Positions 41,282 to 50,269 of a DNA stretch of 64,000 bases are shown here, in pieces. Position 1 is the first letter of the stretch, and every line of letters begins with the position of its first letter. A program made the translations under genes and the position numbers. Source of the DNA: CAYLLN01 sp964384375 (lineage in GTDB: Bacteria; Planctomycetota; Planctomycetia; Pirellulales; Pirellulaceae); the NCBI GenBank assembly GCA_964384375.1, contig CAYLLN010000005.1, positions 1 through 64,000 of the forward strand, written 5' to 3'. The notes below the pieces were generated by a model. It searched no databases and was not told the DNA's origin. It worked only from the letters and a program-made list of their open reading frames with translations.

Positions 41282-41322
41282 CTTTCGCTCCGCGAAAGAA
41301 CGCCCTTCGCGCAGAAAGGCGA
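41282..41322. repeat. Dispersed palindromic repeat, copy B
   Basis: CTTTCGCTCCGCGAAAG (41282-41298) is itself palindromic and is followed by a partly matching CCCTTCGCGCAGAAAGGCG. The order and sequence agree with the element at the left edge of the window (1-40), ending in the same GAAAGGCGACA. It lies in the 296-bp space between the isomerase gene and the Cys-rich lipoprotein gene. Confidence 0.6.
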
Positions 41323-41542
41323 CAGAGTGGAGTGCTCGTGCCACGCCGATTGTCTCAGCTTCTGCCAGCACTGCCAGCATCCCAGGAGCAGGGCGGCAAA
41401 ATTTGCCGGTTAGCGCGATTTTCTCGACTGGGCGAAGTTTGCCGGCCGATAACCGAAGGCGAGCGCGGCACTGACCTTAGAGATACAGCCCCCCCAAGTG
41501 CGCGCCGTGAAGTCGATCCGTGAGCACTCCGGGAATTGTGCC

Positions 41543-42397
41543 ATGCTGGCTCGTCGCTTATTCGCTCTTGCCGCCCTCTCCCTGATTGCTGGTGGCGGAT
41601 GCTGCTGCTTTGGGCCGCCCCCAGGCGCGTGCCGTTCGCCCGGTTGTGGCGCGGCCGGTTGCAGCAGCTGCCAAACGGCCTGCTCGCCTGGTCATCCGTG
41701 CGGCGCGGCCTCGTGCATGACTTGTTGCTTCAGCATTCCCAAGCCGATCGTCTGGTGTGGAGAGCAGAGCGAATGCGGGCCGAACGGCTGCGAGTCGTGC
41801 GCCACCTGCCCGACCGATTGCGGCATCCTACCCGCGCTACGCCGCGGCTTTACCTGCGGCAAAGGTTGCGGCGAGGTCTATTGGGGCGAGTGGATCAGCG
41901 ATCCGCCGGATTGCTGCGACCCGTGCGATCAATGCTACGGCCAGTGGACCGGACCGCACGGCTACTGCAATCTCGGCCCGGCCCAGCGACTGCTTGCGGC
42001 GTTGCACGGCTACAAGTACTGCCCGAAGCCGTGCTGCGACGAGTGGTGTGGTCCGCTGTGCAGCAAGCAATCGTGCAACACCTGCAGCTCGTGCGGCGGT
42101 GGTGGTTGTGCGACCTGCGGCGGCGGACAAGTCACGCACATGCATGGCGGAACGGTTATGCCGCAAGGCGAAGTCTATTACGAAGGTCCGGTTACTAGTG
42201 GCAGCCATAGCCACGGCCAGAGCATTCTGAACGAAAACTGGGACCGCCAGCCGGCCAAGCCTGTTCCCGGCAAGCCGATTCACAAGGCCCAGCAGCAGGG
42301 TTCGGTGAAAGTGAGCCAGGCTCAGCCGGCCAAGCCCGCTCCGCAGCAGCCGACGTATGGCCGGATGGTGAAGACGGCGGGGTATTTTGGCCGGTAA
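41543..42397 (+). CDS. Cysteine-rich surface lipoprotein
   Basis: A 284-residue protein from the ATG at 41543. MLARRLFALAALSLIAGGGC ends in a lipobox-like GGGC. The mature protein has about 40 Cys in pairs and triplets: CCCFG, GCGAAGCSSCQTAC, CESCATCPTDC, CCDPCDQCYG, CCDEWCGPLCSKQ and CNTCSSCGGGG. After about residue 205 it changes to a His/Gly, then Pro/Gln/Lys-rich tail (HMHGGTVMPQGEVYYEGPVT ... VPGKPIHKAQQQG). The protein is probably anchored outside the cytoplasm and disulfide cross-linked. No enzyme motif. A REPIN-like element and a terminator follow. Confidence 0.65.
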   Translation: MLARRLFALAALSLIAGGGCCCFGPPPGACRSPGCGAAGCSSCQTACSPGHPCGAASCMTCCFSIPKPIVWCGEQSECGPNGCESCATCPTDCGILPALRRGFTCGKGCGEVYWGEWISDPPDCCDPCDQCYGQWTGPHGYCNLGPAQRLLAALHGYKYCPKPCCDEWCGPLCSKQSCNTCSSCGGGGCATCGGGQVTHMHGGTVMPQGEVYYEGPVTSGSHSHGQSILNENWDRQPAKPVPGKPIHKAQQQGSVKVSQAQPAKPAPQQPTYGRMVKTAGYFGR

Positions 42398-42398
42398 C

Positions 42399-42482
42399 GG
42401 CGAGCGGGGTGCGTGAGCACCCCGATAACGTCGCGCCAACGAGCAGTGAGTTCCATCGGGAGGCTGACGCCTCCCGCTCGCC
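42399..42482. repeat. REPIN-like element, copy 1 (84 bp)
   Basis: The left arm GGCGAGCGGGGTGCGTGAGC (42399-42418) continues as ACCCCGAT, and the right arm has CATCGGGAGGCTGACGCCT then CCCGCTCGCC (42454-42482). Each arm folds on itself, and the two arms are inverted relative to each other around a centre containing GTCGCGCCAAC. The same layout recurs at 62315-62397 and 63253-63332. Confidence 0.8.
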
Positions 42483-42500
42483 TTTGCGACAAGAAACGCC

Positions 42501-42530
42501 AGAGCCGGAGGCATTGCTGCCTCCGGCTCT
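42501..42530. terminator. Perfect 13-bp hairpin, bidirectional terminator candidate
   Basis: AGAGCCGGAGGCA (42501-42513) and TGCCTCCGGCTCT (42518-42530) pair perfectly around a 4-base TTGC loop, followed by TGTTGTTG. It sits between the ends of two convergent genes and could stop transcription from both sides. Confidence 0.75.
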
Positions 42531-42560
42531 TGTTGTTGAGTGACTGCGGTCACTCTTGCG

Positions 42561-43643
42561 TTACGGCATCACAGCCGCGGTGGCCGCAGGAGCCTCTGGC
42601 TTCGCGGGAATTAGTTCCACCGCCATGTTGGCAGCGACCGCCCCGTCGGCCTTCACCATCCAGAGCTGGGCCTTGGTCGGGCCAGCCAGGCCAAGCATCG
42701 GCAGCGTGACGTTCACGCTATCGGCCTTCCACTCGTTGAGCTGGGCGGGGAGCGAGATCTTGTCGATCTGCACCACCACCTGGCCCGCGGCATCGCCGAG
42801 ATCCTTGCCGGCGAGCGAGACTGTCGAGCCCACCGGAATCTGCATCAGCTTCTCCGCGACTGGTTCCACCGCCACTGCAGGAGCAACCTCGCCAGCAGCG
42901 ACCACCGTGGTGACCGGCTGCGTGACGACAATCGTCTGCGGGTAGGTGTAGATCGTCGGGTAGTAGCAGCCCGTGTAGCACGGATTGCAGAAGCTCGGGG
43001 TCCACCACCAGCACGGACCACACCAGTGGTTGTGCGGGTGATAGCACGGATTGCTGATCGGGCCGCAGAACTTGCCGCCGCCGAGGATCGCCGGGTTGAT
43101 CTTTTTGATCGCGTTGGGATTGAACTGCAGGTTTGCCTGCACGTTGCCGTTCCCATTGACGATCGCCGGTTTCAGCTTCGTGAGCAGGTCCTTGTTCAGG
43201 GAGCCTTGCAGGGCCTGGCCATTCACGATCGCGGGCTTGAACTTGCCCGTCAGGTCCGGGTTCACTCGCGTCAAGCCGCCACTGGTGCCAATGCCTTGGC
43301 TGAACTTGGGGTCAATCTTCTTGATCCCGTTCACTGCGCCGGGCATGGTGCGAATCTGCGACAGACCGCCGGTGCCTTGCTGGACCTGCACCTTCTTCAG
43401 GCTGCTCGAGATCCCGCTGCCACCTTGGCTTTGGAACTGCTGGAAGCTGCCGCCGTTGCTCTGCATGGTCTTCACGCGGCTGAGGCTGCTGCCTCCGCCG
43501 TTGCCGCCGCCGCTGAGGCTGCGGGCGCTGCTGGAACTGCGGAATTTGTTGCCACCCTTGCCATCGGCAAAAGCGGTGCTGCAAACGGTGCCGGCCAACA
43601 GGGCGGCGACGATTGCGACGTAGGTAAGCCAGTTGCGTTTCAT
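42561..43643 (-). CDS. Secreted Gly/Ser-rich protein with Asn-Pro-Ala-Ile-like repeats
   Basis: A 360-residue protein from the ATG at 43643 (signal MKRNWLTYVAIVAALLAGT, cleavage about AFADG). A Ser/Gly/Gln-rich region has repeats such as SLSRVKTMQSNGG and ISSSLKKVQVQQG. Then come KPAIVNGQALQG, KPAIVNGNGNVQ and KINPAILGGG, an imperfect repeat with K-x-N/K-PAI. A Cys/Trp/His-rich block (CYHPHNHWCGPCWWW, NPCYTGCYYP) precedes a C-terminal beta domain from about 240 (KLMQIPVGSTVSLAGKDLGD to VKADGAVAANMAVEL). Function unknown, but clearly exported and probably a cell-surface protein. Confidence 0.6.
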   Translation of the reverse strand: MKRNWLTYVAIVAALLAGTVCSTAFADGKGGNKFRSSSSARSLSGGGNGGGSSLSRVKTMQSNGGSFQQFQSQGGSGISSSLKKVQVQQGTGGLSQIRTMPGAVNGIKKIDPKFSQGIGTSGGLTRVNPDLTGKFKPAIVNGQALQGSLNKDLLTKLKPAIVNGNGNVQANLQFNPNAIKKINPAILGGGKFCGPISNPCYHPHNHWCGPCWWWTPSFCNPCYTGCYYPTIYTYPQTIVVTQPVTTVVAAGEVAPAVAVEPVAEKLMQIPVGSTVSLAGKDLGDAAGQVVVQIDKISLPAQLNEWKADSVNVTLPMLGLAGPTKAQLWMVKADGAVAANMAVELIPAKPEAPAATAAVMP

Positions 43644-43739
43644 TGTAAAGTCCTTTCTGACTTGGGGTTGCGTCATTTCTGGCGGGCCCAGTAAAGCGGG
43701 CCACTACCCAGTCAGGCGGATTGCGGGGAAAAATGTTAC

Positions 43740-44483
43740 ATGCCTGGAAACTGGTCCACCGCCACCATTGCCGGCCACCCCTGCGACCTGTACGAACCGC
43801 CCGAGCGAAACCGCTACGGCTACGTCGTCCTCTACCTGCACGGCGTGCATCTCAATCGCCTGGACGACAAGCCGGCGTTCATCCACGAGTTCGACAAACA
43901 CGGCCTGCCGGTTATCGCTCCGCACACGCAGCGGAGTTGGTGGACCGACAAGATTTGCCAGGAATTCGATCCGAGTATCTCGGCCGAGAAGCACGTGCTG
44001 CAGAACGTGCTCCCCTTCATCGCCGAGCGCTTCGGCAGCCGGCCGCCGCGGATTGGCCTCTTAGGGACGAGCATGGGGGGCCAAGGCGCGCTCCGCTTCG
44101 CCTACAAGCACCCGAACATCTTTCCGGTCGCCGCGGCCATCTCACCGGCGATCGACTATCACAAGCGCTACAACGAAGGGGACGAGACGATCCCGCAGAT
44201 GTATCCCGATCCCGAGGCGGCCCGGCAGGACACGGCCCTGTTGCACATTCACCCGCTCAACTGGCCGCGACATCAGTTCTTCTGCTGCGACCCAGTCGAT
44301 TTCCGCTGGCACGAAAGTGCCGACCGCCTGCGGATGAAGCTTTGGTCGCTCGGCGTGCCGCACGTCTGCGATCTGGAAACGAGCGGCGGCGGCCACGGCT
44401 TCGAATACTACAGCCGCATGGCCGAGCGAGCGGTGGGTTTTATCGCGGAGCGTCTCGATGAGGAGCGGAGGCGGGTGGCGTGA
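43740..44483 (+). CDS. Alpha/beta-hydrolase, esterase D-like
   Basis: A 247-residue hydrolase. YGYVVLYLHGVHLNRLDD has the oxyanion-hole HG, the nucleophile elbow is GLLGTSMGGQGALRFAY (Ser in GTSMGG), and the late GGGHGFEYYSRMAERA supplies the catalytic His. The acid is probably in FFCCDPVDFRWHESADRL. The layout resembles esterase D/S-formylglutathione hydrolase and related serine esterases, but the lid and substrate are not determined. No signal peptide. Its neighbour 48 bases downstream is an unrelated membrane-anchored LRR-like protein. Confidence 0.8.
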   Translation: MPGNWSTATIAGHPCDLYEPPERNRYGYVVLYLHGVHLNRLDDKPAFIHEFDKHGLPVIAPHTQRSWWTDKICQEFDPSISAEKHVLQNVLPFIAERFGSRPPRIGLLGTSMGGQGALRFAYKHPNIFPVAAAISPAIDYHKRYNEGDETIPQMYPDPEAARQDTALLHIHPLNWPRHQFFCCDPVDFRWHESADRLRMKLWSLGVPHVCDLETSGGGHGFEYYSRMAERAVGFIAERLDEERRRVA

Positions 44484-44531
44484 AATCGCGTCGCATTTGG
44501 CCGACAGGACGGGCATAATACCCCCACCGCC

Positions 44532-45728
44532 ATGTCCGCCACCGCTTCACCTATCGCCAAGCCCTTCCGCCCGCAGTTCACGCTGCGGCGAATGCTCGTG
44601 GTGATCTTCTTGCTCGGCATCGCGCTGGGCATTGGCCGGTGGATCTACGTGCGGACATTTCTGCAGCGACAGGTGGTGCTGGAGTTGCACAGCTTGGAGG
44701 CAAACGTCGATTATCGCTGGCTCCTTCCGCTGGGCCACGAGAAACATCTTTACTCCCATTGGAATCGGCCGCCGCCGCTGGGATATGTCGCTGACGACGT
44801 GAACCTGGCTCTCCCCTTTGCCTCGGATGCAGAAGCCAAACGTGTAAATCGGCTGCTGGCAAAGTTGCCTTATTTGCGTCGAGTCGGCCTCCAGACCTCG
44901 TCGAAGCACTATCGGCAATCGACCGCAAAGGTTCTTTGCGATCGCCATGCGGCACTAGCGCTCGCTGAATTGCCGATCGCCGAATTGAAGATCAACAGTG
45001 TGGAGGTCGGTCCCGACTTGACTGCGTTCGTTTGCCGTTCGCCAACATTGCGTTCTCTCAGCATGGGAAGGACTCCGTACAAAGAGCACTTTCATGCCAT
45101 CTGCCAGGCATCGCAATTGGAGTCTCTCCAGCTCCAAGGCGCTCTTTCCCACGAGCATCTGGAAATCCTGGCAACGGCTGAACAGTTGAAAATGCTGCGG
45201 ATCTGGGGAGAGCTGCCGTACGATCGGCTCGGGCTGTTAGCACGGCTGGAAAATTGCGACGTTGCCCTGATCGCGCGCAAAGCGACCGACCACGAGGTCG
45301 AGGAGTACATCGCCCGGCTGCCGAATCTAACGCAACTCTCCCTATCCTATAGTGCTCCCGCGGACGAAGCCGTCGCCGCGCTCGCTGCGTCGCCGCGGTT
45401 GGAGCGGCTCGATCTGGAAGACGCGTTCATCTCCGATCGAGCGATCGTTTCCTTGGCGAAATCGAGATCGCTGAAGCACGTCGATCTGCGGCATACGGAT
45501 GCTTCCCAAGAAGCCATTCTTCAGCTGGCCAAGGGTCCATCTATCAAGCGGATTGACGTTCCTCACGGACTGCAATCGCACGATTGGCGGCCGCTCGTTC
45601 CCGCCACCGTTTCCATCAGTCCCTCCTCGCCGCCTGGTCCGGATCACACCAAGCGTCGCGAGCAAAGGCGGGCCGAATTGGAGGCTGCAAAGGCCGCCGC
45701 CGCAGGTACTGCAAAACCACTGCCATGA
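44532..45728 (+). CDS. Membrane-anchored leucine-rich-repeat-like protein, first of a tandem pair
   Basis: A 398-residue protein. FRPQFTLRRMLVVIFLLGIALGIGRWIYVRTFLQRQ gives a basic segment and one helix (about 21-40), a common planctomycete anchor. The rest has leucine-rich-repeat-like units, for example LRSLSMGRTPY, LESLQLQGALSHEHLEIL, LPNLTQLSLSYSAPADEAVAAL and LKHVDLRHTDASQEAILQL. The tail is Ala/Lys-rich. It shares order and many residues with the next gene, whose ATG overlaps its stop (ATGA), so the pair is a translationally coupled tandem duplication. Target unknown; such repeats usually bind proteins. Confidence 0.65.
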   Translation: MSATASPIAKPFRPQFTLRRMLVVIFLLGIALGIGRWIYVRTFLQRQVVLELHSLEANVDYRWLLPLGHEKHLYSHWNRPPPLGYVADDVNLALPFASDAEAKRVNRLLAKLPYLRRVGLQTSSKHYRQSTAKVLCDRHAALALAELPIAELKINSVEVGPDLTAFVCRSPTLRSLSMGRTPYKEHFHAICQASQLESLQLQGALSHEHLEILATAEQLKMLRIWGELPYDRLGLLARLENCDVALIARKATDHEVEEYIARLPNLTQLSLSYSAPADEAVAALAASPRLERLDLEDAFISDRAIVSLAKSRSLKHVDLRHTDASQEAILQLAKGPSIKRIDVPHGLQSHDWRPLVPATVSISPSSPPGPDHTKRREQRRAELEAAKAAAAGTAKPLP

Positions 45729-46948
45729 CCGATGCTGCTCCACCTGCCGCCAAGCCCATCCGTCCGCAGTTCACGCTGCGGCGGATGCTCAAGTGGGTTT
45801 TCGTCGTGGCGCTCGTTCTTGGAATCGGGAGGTGGGTTTACGTCCGAACCTACTTGCAAAGGCAGATTGCTCAGGAGTTGGGGGGACTGGAAGCACACGT
45901 TCAATACGCATGGATTTTCGAACCGACGCTACCTGGCCACGGAACGTGGATTGGAAATGACAGCGTACTTCCCGGGCGCGTGATCAAAGTGGTTGGGTTG
46001 CCGGTCCCCTTTCGATCCGATGACGAACCTCACCGGGTCAATCAAATGCTGCGGCAGTTGCCGCACTTGGTTGACGTGCGAGCCGAGGTTTCACGTTTTC
46101 GTCATGACGACCCCAATCGGTCGGATCTTGCCGATCACCATTTCGCCGCTGCCATTGCCGGGCTGCGACTGCGAGGAGTGATGATTCAGGCTGAGTTAGG
46201 CCAAGAGTCAATCTCGGCGATCTGCGATTCCTCCAGCATTACAGCAGTGGAATTTAACCACTATGGCTTGCCTCCGCCCGAGCAGTTTCAGTCCATTTGC
46301 TCGGCAACTCACGTGACGCACATTGCGGGCCAGCGAAGTCTGACCTCCAAGGAATACGTCCGGATTTTGGCGTCCACACAGCACCTGCGATTCCTTCGCT
46401 TAAGCTGGTACGAATTGGACGAGTCGATCGAGCACGAGGATTTAGCAGCCTTGGGCCGCCTGCCGAACTGCGACCTGGAGGTGCTGGCTCAGAACGTCAG
46501 CGATGGCGACCTCAGGGACTGTATTGCCAAACTCCCGAACCTGACGCGATTGCAACTATTGTTTGAAGCGCCTTCCGACGACGCGGTGGCTGCTCTCGCA
46601 AGGACGCCGCGACTACGCCACCTATCGCTGCAAGATGCGACGGTTTCCGACGAGGCCATTATCGCGCACGCGGACTCGCCATCCCTTGAGCAGCTCAGCG
46701 TTGGCGGGACGGATGTCTCGGAAGAGGCGATCGTTCAACTTCACCGCTGTAAGACGCTGCGCTGGATTCACGCTCCGGAAAAGCTCGACTTTCGGCGACT
46801 TGTGGCAGCCCTTCCCGGTGTCGAGATTTCGACGCTCCCGACTCCCCCCGGTCACGCCAAGTTTCGCGCCGAGCGTCGAGCCTCTGCCGAAGCGGCACGT
46901 GCTGCAGACGCCACGGAATCAGAGCCGAGCGAGTTGATGTCAGACTAG
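45725..46948 (+). CDS. Membrane-anchored leucine-rich-repeat-like protein, second of a tandem pair
   Basis: A 407-residue paralogue of the preceding protein. IRPQFTLRRMLKWVFVVALVLGIGRWVYVRTYLQRQ nearly repeats its opening, and the repeat segments match in position (LRFLRLSWYELDE, LPNLTRLQLLFEAPSDDAVAAL, LEQLSVGGTDVSEEAIVQL). The start is the ATG at 45725, inside the ATGA overlap; an upstream in-frame start at 45584 would run into the previous gene. The two copies have diverged substantially, so the duplication is old or diversifying. No catalytic motif. Confidence 0.65.
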   Translation: MTDAAPPAAKPIRPQFTLRRMLKWVFVVALVLGIGRWVYVRTYLQRQIAQELGGLEAHVQYAWIFEPTLPGHGTWIGNDSVLPGRVIKVVGLPVPFRSDDEPHRVNQMLRQLPHLVDVRAEVSRFRHDDPNRSDLADHHFAAAIAGLRLRGVMIQAELGQESISAICDSSSITAVEFNHYGLPPPEQFQSICSATHVTHIAGQRSLTSKEYVRILASTQHLRFLRLSWYELDESIEHEDLAALGRLPNCDLEVLAQNVSDGDLRDCIAKLPNLTRLQLLFEAPSDDAVAALARTPRLRHLSLQDATVSDEAIIAHADSPSLEQLSVGGTDVSEEAIVQLHRCKTLRWIHAPEKLDFRRLVAALPGVEISTLPTPPGHAKFRAERRASAEAARAADATESEPSELMSD

Positions 46949-47113
46949 CGCATTGTCACGGCGAGCGCGTCGGTTACGGTTATCCGCAATCCGCGGCCAA
47001 CTACGGAACATTTTAACACATTCCAGGTTCTATCGATGGAGCACTACCGGCTGCTCGTCACGGGCTTGCGAGATGCACAGCGTATTAGCGAGCCAAACCA
47101 CTAATAGTCACCG

Positions 47114-48313
47114 TCATGGCGTTACAGAAATGATTACTCGCGTTTGCTTGTCGCGGAGCAGTGCAATCGCGTCCGCCGTGACTTCGCAGAACTCGATGGA
47201 AATGCTCTTGAGCGTGCCAAGCGAAAGCAATGCACGAGCGTACCGTTCATCAATCTTCCCGCGTTGAACAATGAGTGAATCGAGTCTCGGAAATCGAGCT
47301 AAACTGGGAATACCCTCAACTTCAGGTGGGTACTCCAACGTTAGCCGCGTTAGTTTTGGCAGGAAGTCAATAGGTTGCAGATTGGTTACTCCAATAAGAT
47401 GTAAATCACGCAACTCCGCCAGCACACGAGGAGGAATCTTCAAGAAGGTTGGATAGGTACATCGCAACGTCGATACATTTCCATTTCGATCGACGGTGCT
47501 AGTGACTGTTCGGTTTTCAACTGTGTCGAGCGATCGCACGATCTGCGGGCCAAGGCGGAGCTTCGGAAATGTCTCTTGCAAGTAAATGAGCGCGTGCGCG
47601 TCATGATCGTTTACTTGGCGGTCGATGCCTAGATACTCAAGGTGACAACAATTTCCTAGCGGATACAAATCGGCGGATCCAAGATGCACTTGCGTCGCCG
47701 AGAGCCGCCTCAGATTGGGAAAATTGCCAAACTTAGCAAATGGGCCTGGCTTCCCTCTTTCGCTTGCGCGCTTGGGAAATGGGTCAAGTCGGCAATTCGA
47801 TATATTGAGCGTCTCCAACTCGACGAACTGTACGAGAATGGGCCAGGCGTTTTTGTCGATCTTCGTCGTGTAGATAATCAGTTCTCGCAGGTCGTGATGC
47901 GCCGCCAATATGTCGTCCAGTCCGTGATTCGTCAGCTGCGAGTTCGCGAGCGTGAGTGATTTGAGCGTCTTGATATTGCGAATCGAGTACGCGATTCCAT
48001 TCGCGTCAGACGCGCGTTCGAAGTGGAGCGTGGCCAGATGCGGCAGGGCGCTGAGAGATTCAATCGCCTTACTCGATGCCCGACAGTCGGGAGCACTAAT
48101 GGCAACCAGGGATGGAACTTTCAACAGCACAGCGAAGTCGAAGTCATTCGACCGCTCAGGCAACTCGACAGCCACAATCGTTCCTTCGCTGTCGCGACTG
48201 CACTTGATGCCAAGTGTGTCGAGCGATTTTTCGGTGTCTTCAGCGGCGTCGACCGCTGCGGCAACGCAAAACGCACAGGCGACGCCGGAAACGACGAATC
48301 GAAAGGAAACCAT
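47114..48313 (-). CDS. Secreted leucine-rich-repeat-like protein
   Basis: A 399-residue protein with a signal peptide ending about AAAVDAAED. Repeats include LPHLATLHFERASDA, IKTLKSLTLANSQLTNHGLDDIL, LRELIIYTTKIDKN, LETLNISNCRLDP, FPNLRRLSATQVHL and LKSISIEFCEVTADAIALL, a leucine-rich repeat solenoid. It lies convergent to the tandem LRR-like pair but is not an obvious copy. Its base composition is more A/T-rich than its neighbours, hinting at separate origin or weaker codon selection. Function unknown. Confidence 0.6.
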   Translation of the reverse strand: MVSFRFVVSGVACAFCVAAAVDAAEDTEKSLDTLGIKCSRDSEGTIVAVELPERSNDFDFAVLLKVPSLVAISAPDCRASSKAIESLSALPHLATLHFERASDANGIAYSIRNIKTLKSLTLANSQLTNHGLDDILAAHHDLRELIIYTTKIDKNAWPILVQFVELETLNISNCRLDPFPKRASERGKPGPFAKFGNFPNLRRLSATQVHLGSADLYPLGNCCHLEYLGIDRQVNDHDAHALIYLQETFPKLRLGPQIVRSLDTVENRTVTSTVDRNGNVSTLRCTYPTFLKIPPRVLAELRDLHLIGVTNLQPIDFLPKLTRLTLEYPPEVEGIPSLARFPRLDSLIVQRGKIDERYARALLSLGTLKSISIEFCEVTADAIALLRDKQTRVIISVTP

Positions 48314-48652
48314 GGCGAACCCCTATCTGAAGGGTAGTGGTATCGCGCCCCTGGATGAGTAGTGCCCGGATTTTTAGCGATGGCCGCGGGAACGTCAAAT
48401 GTTGGGGGCAAAAATTCACAGTTCGGGCGGGCAAGCAGGGGCGAGGAATGACGACGCGGGTTCGCAAGTCCGAGAATGCCTGATGGGGCTGACGCCTCCC
48501 GCGCGCCAGGGTGACACCCCGCGTTCGCTAGCCGTACGCGCCGAGGCGGAATCATCGGGAGGCTGACGCCTCCCGCTCGCCGGGCAGAAGCGGCGCGTGC
48601 TACAGACGCCTCAAAAACAGAGCGGACCGAGTTGACGCCAGAGTAAGCGACC
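48314..48652. other. Intergenic region (339 bp) with REPIN-like half elements
   Basis: Bases 48553-48581 match the REPIN-like right half (CATCGGGAGGCTGACGCCT then CCCGCTCGCC). A decayed copy lies at 48481-48508 and a further related GACACCCCGCGTTCGCT at 48513-48529. No gene is seen. The region separates the minus-strand LRR-like gene from the end of the next minus-strand gene. Confidence 0.6.
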
Positions 48653-50269
48653 CTACCGGCTCGAGGCCCAGCCGCCGTCGTCGTATTGGCTCGCGTCCTC
48701 GGTCGGCTGGGCGGGTGTGGTGAGCGAACGCTCTTCCACGGCGCGGCGATAGGGGGAACGCTCGGCTTGGACCGCTGGGGCGGCAAGCGTCCGGTTCGGC
48801 GACGGCCAAACAGCTGGCACCACGGCCCAGCGATGGTCGCTCGTGCGGGCCGTCTTGTCGCGCGGGTCGAGCAATTGCGGAGCGCGGTTGACCGGCCGTG
48901 TCGGCTGGCCGGCTGCCGGATCGGGAACGGGCTGGATCGACGGATGCAGCGTTGGGGCGGTGATCGGCGCGGTGTTCGCGGCCGGAGGCTTGAGCGTTGG
49001 GCCCGTCGCTTCAATGCGGTAGCGGGGCGTTTGTGAAGTATTACTCGTGGCAGCGTTGGCTGGTGTTGTCGCGCCGGTCAGCGTATCGCCGCTGGGAGCG
49101 TAGTTGCTCCCCATGGGAAAGCCGCTGCCGCCAAAGCCACTGCCAGAGGGATTGGTAGCAGGTGGAACTGGATCGACGGGGAACGTCGGCGTTGAGCCAG
49201 GCGATCGCGGCAGCGAGGTTCCGGGAAGGGACGAGCCAGGAACTGTGCTCGGCGTGCCGGGAATGATCGTTGTGCCAGGCGGATTGCCGCGGAGACTGGG
49301 AGCGACATCGGCCGGGACAAACGATGAGCCGGTCGGGAAGCGCGTTCCCGGCGGTGGAATCGTCGGACCAGCCGGGCCCGACGGGATCGGCGTGATGATC
49401 GTCCCTCCGGGCATCGTGTTCGCCGGAGCGGGGACTGTGGGAATGATGACGCCTGGCTGCGTTTGATAGTACGGCTGCTGTCCGCAGGCCTGCGTCGTGC
49501 AGTAGTTCGTCGTGCAGACGTTGGCCGTCGTGACCGGCGCGGTGCCGCAGGTCGTAGTGCCACAGCCGCTGCTGCCACATGAGGAGTTACCCCAATTGAA
49601 CCAGGAGTGGCTCCACCACCGCCGCCGCTGCGTTTGGCACTGCGTGGTGGTCGTCGGCTGGAGGCAGGTCACCGGCTGGCCGGTCCCTGGTTGGAGCACG
49701 GTCACCGGGCGATACATATAGACCGGAACTTGGGCGTAGGTCGTGCGATAGACGAAGCGCGGCGGGACGTAGTTGACCGCCTGCGGCTGGCCGTAGTTCG
49801 CATACGCCTCGGCCCCGGCACTGCTGCCGCCGGCGGGCGAAACGCGATAGCTCTGCAGCGGAGCATAGCCGGCCGTGACCGGCGCACCGTAGCCAACCGG
49901 TGCGACTCCGTAATACGCATAGCGCGGCTGCTGAGCCTGCATGGGGGCGGCACCATAGGCCGCCATGTAGCTGGGATTCGCATAAGCCGCGGTCGTCGGC
50001 ACGGCTTGCACGTAGCCGGCGGCGGGAGCATATCCAGCAGGGGCATAGCCTGCGGTGTATCCATAACCAGCCGGATTGCCGTAGCTGACGGGGCGAGCGA
50101 CATAGTAGGCCGGACCCGTCGCGCTATTTCCTGGATAGTACACGGCGTAGTTCCCGCCGACCTGCTGCGGCCAGCCGGTCGCCATGCCGCGATACTGGGC
50201 CGCCGCCGGCGAAGCAGCACCGGCAACCAGAGCGGTGGCAATCAGGGAAGCGATACGAAGCGTGGCCAT
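48653..50269 (-). CDS. Secreted low-complexity Tyr/Gly and Pro/Thr-rich protein
   Basis: A 538-residue protein from the ATG at 50269 (the signal MATLRIASLIATALVAGAAS supports it over the longer start at 50443). The first third is Tyr/Ala/Gly/Pro-rich, with units like GYAPAGYAPAAGYVQ. The middle has RRRWWSHSWFNWGNSSCGSS and several Cys. From about residue 270 it is Pro/Thr/Ser/Gly-rich (TVPGSSLPGTSLPRSPGSTP). No known domain. Tyr-rich and Cys-containing repeats suggest a cross-linkable surface or spore-coat-like component. It is divergent from the sulfatase gene, with 265 bp between. Confidence 0.6.
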   Translation of the reverse strand: MATLRIASLIATALVAGAASPAAAQYRGMATGWPQQVGGNYAVYYPGNSATGPAYYVARPVSYGNPAGYGYTAGYAPAGYAPAAGYVQAVPTTAAYANPSYMAAYGAAPMQAQQPRYAYYGVAPVGYGAPVTAGYAPLQSYRVSPAGGSSAGAEAYANYGQPQAVNYVPPRFVYRTTYAQVPVYMYRPVTVLQPGTGQPVTCLQPTTTTQCQTQRRRWWSHSWFNWGNSSCGSSGCGTTTCGTAPVTTANVCTTNYCTTQACGQQPYYQTQPGVIIPTVPAPANTMPGGTIITPIPSGPAGPTIPPPGTRFPTGSSFVPADVAPSLRGNPPGTTIIPGTPSTVPGSSLPGTSLPRSPGSTPTFPVDPVPPATNPSGSGFGGSGFPMGSNYAPSGDTLTGATTPANAATSNTSQTPRYRIEATGPTLKPPAANTAPITAPTLHPSIQPVPDPAAGQPTRPVNRAPQLLDPRDKTARTSDHRWAVVPAVWPSPNRTLAAPAVQAERSPYRRAVEERSLTTPAQPTEDASQYDDGGWASSR

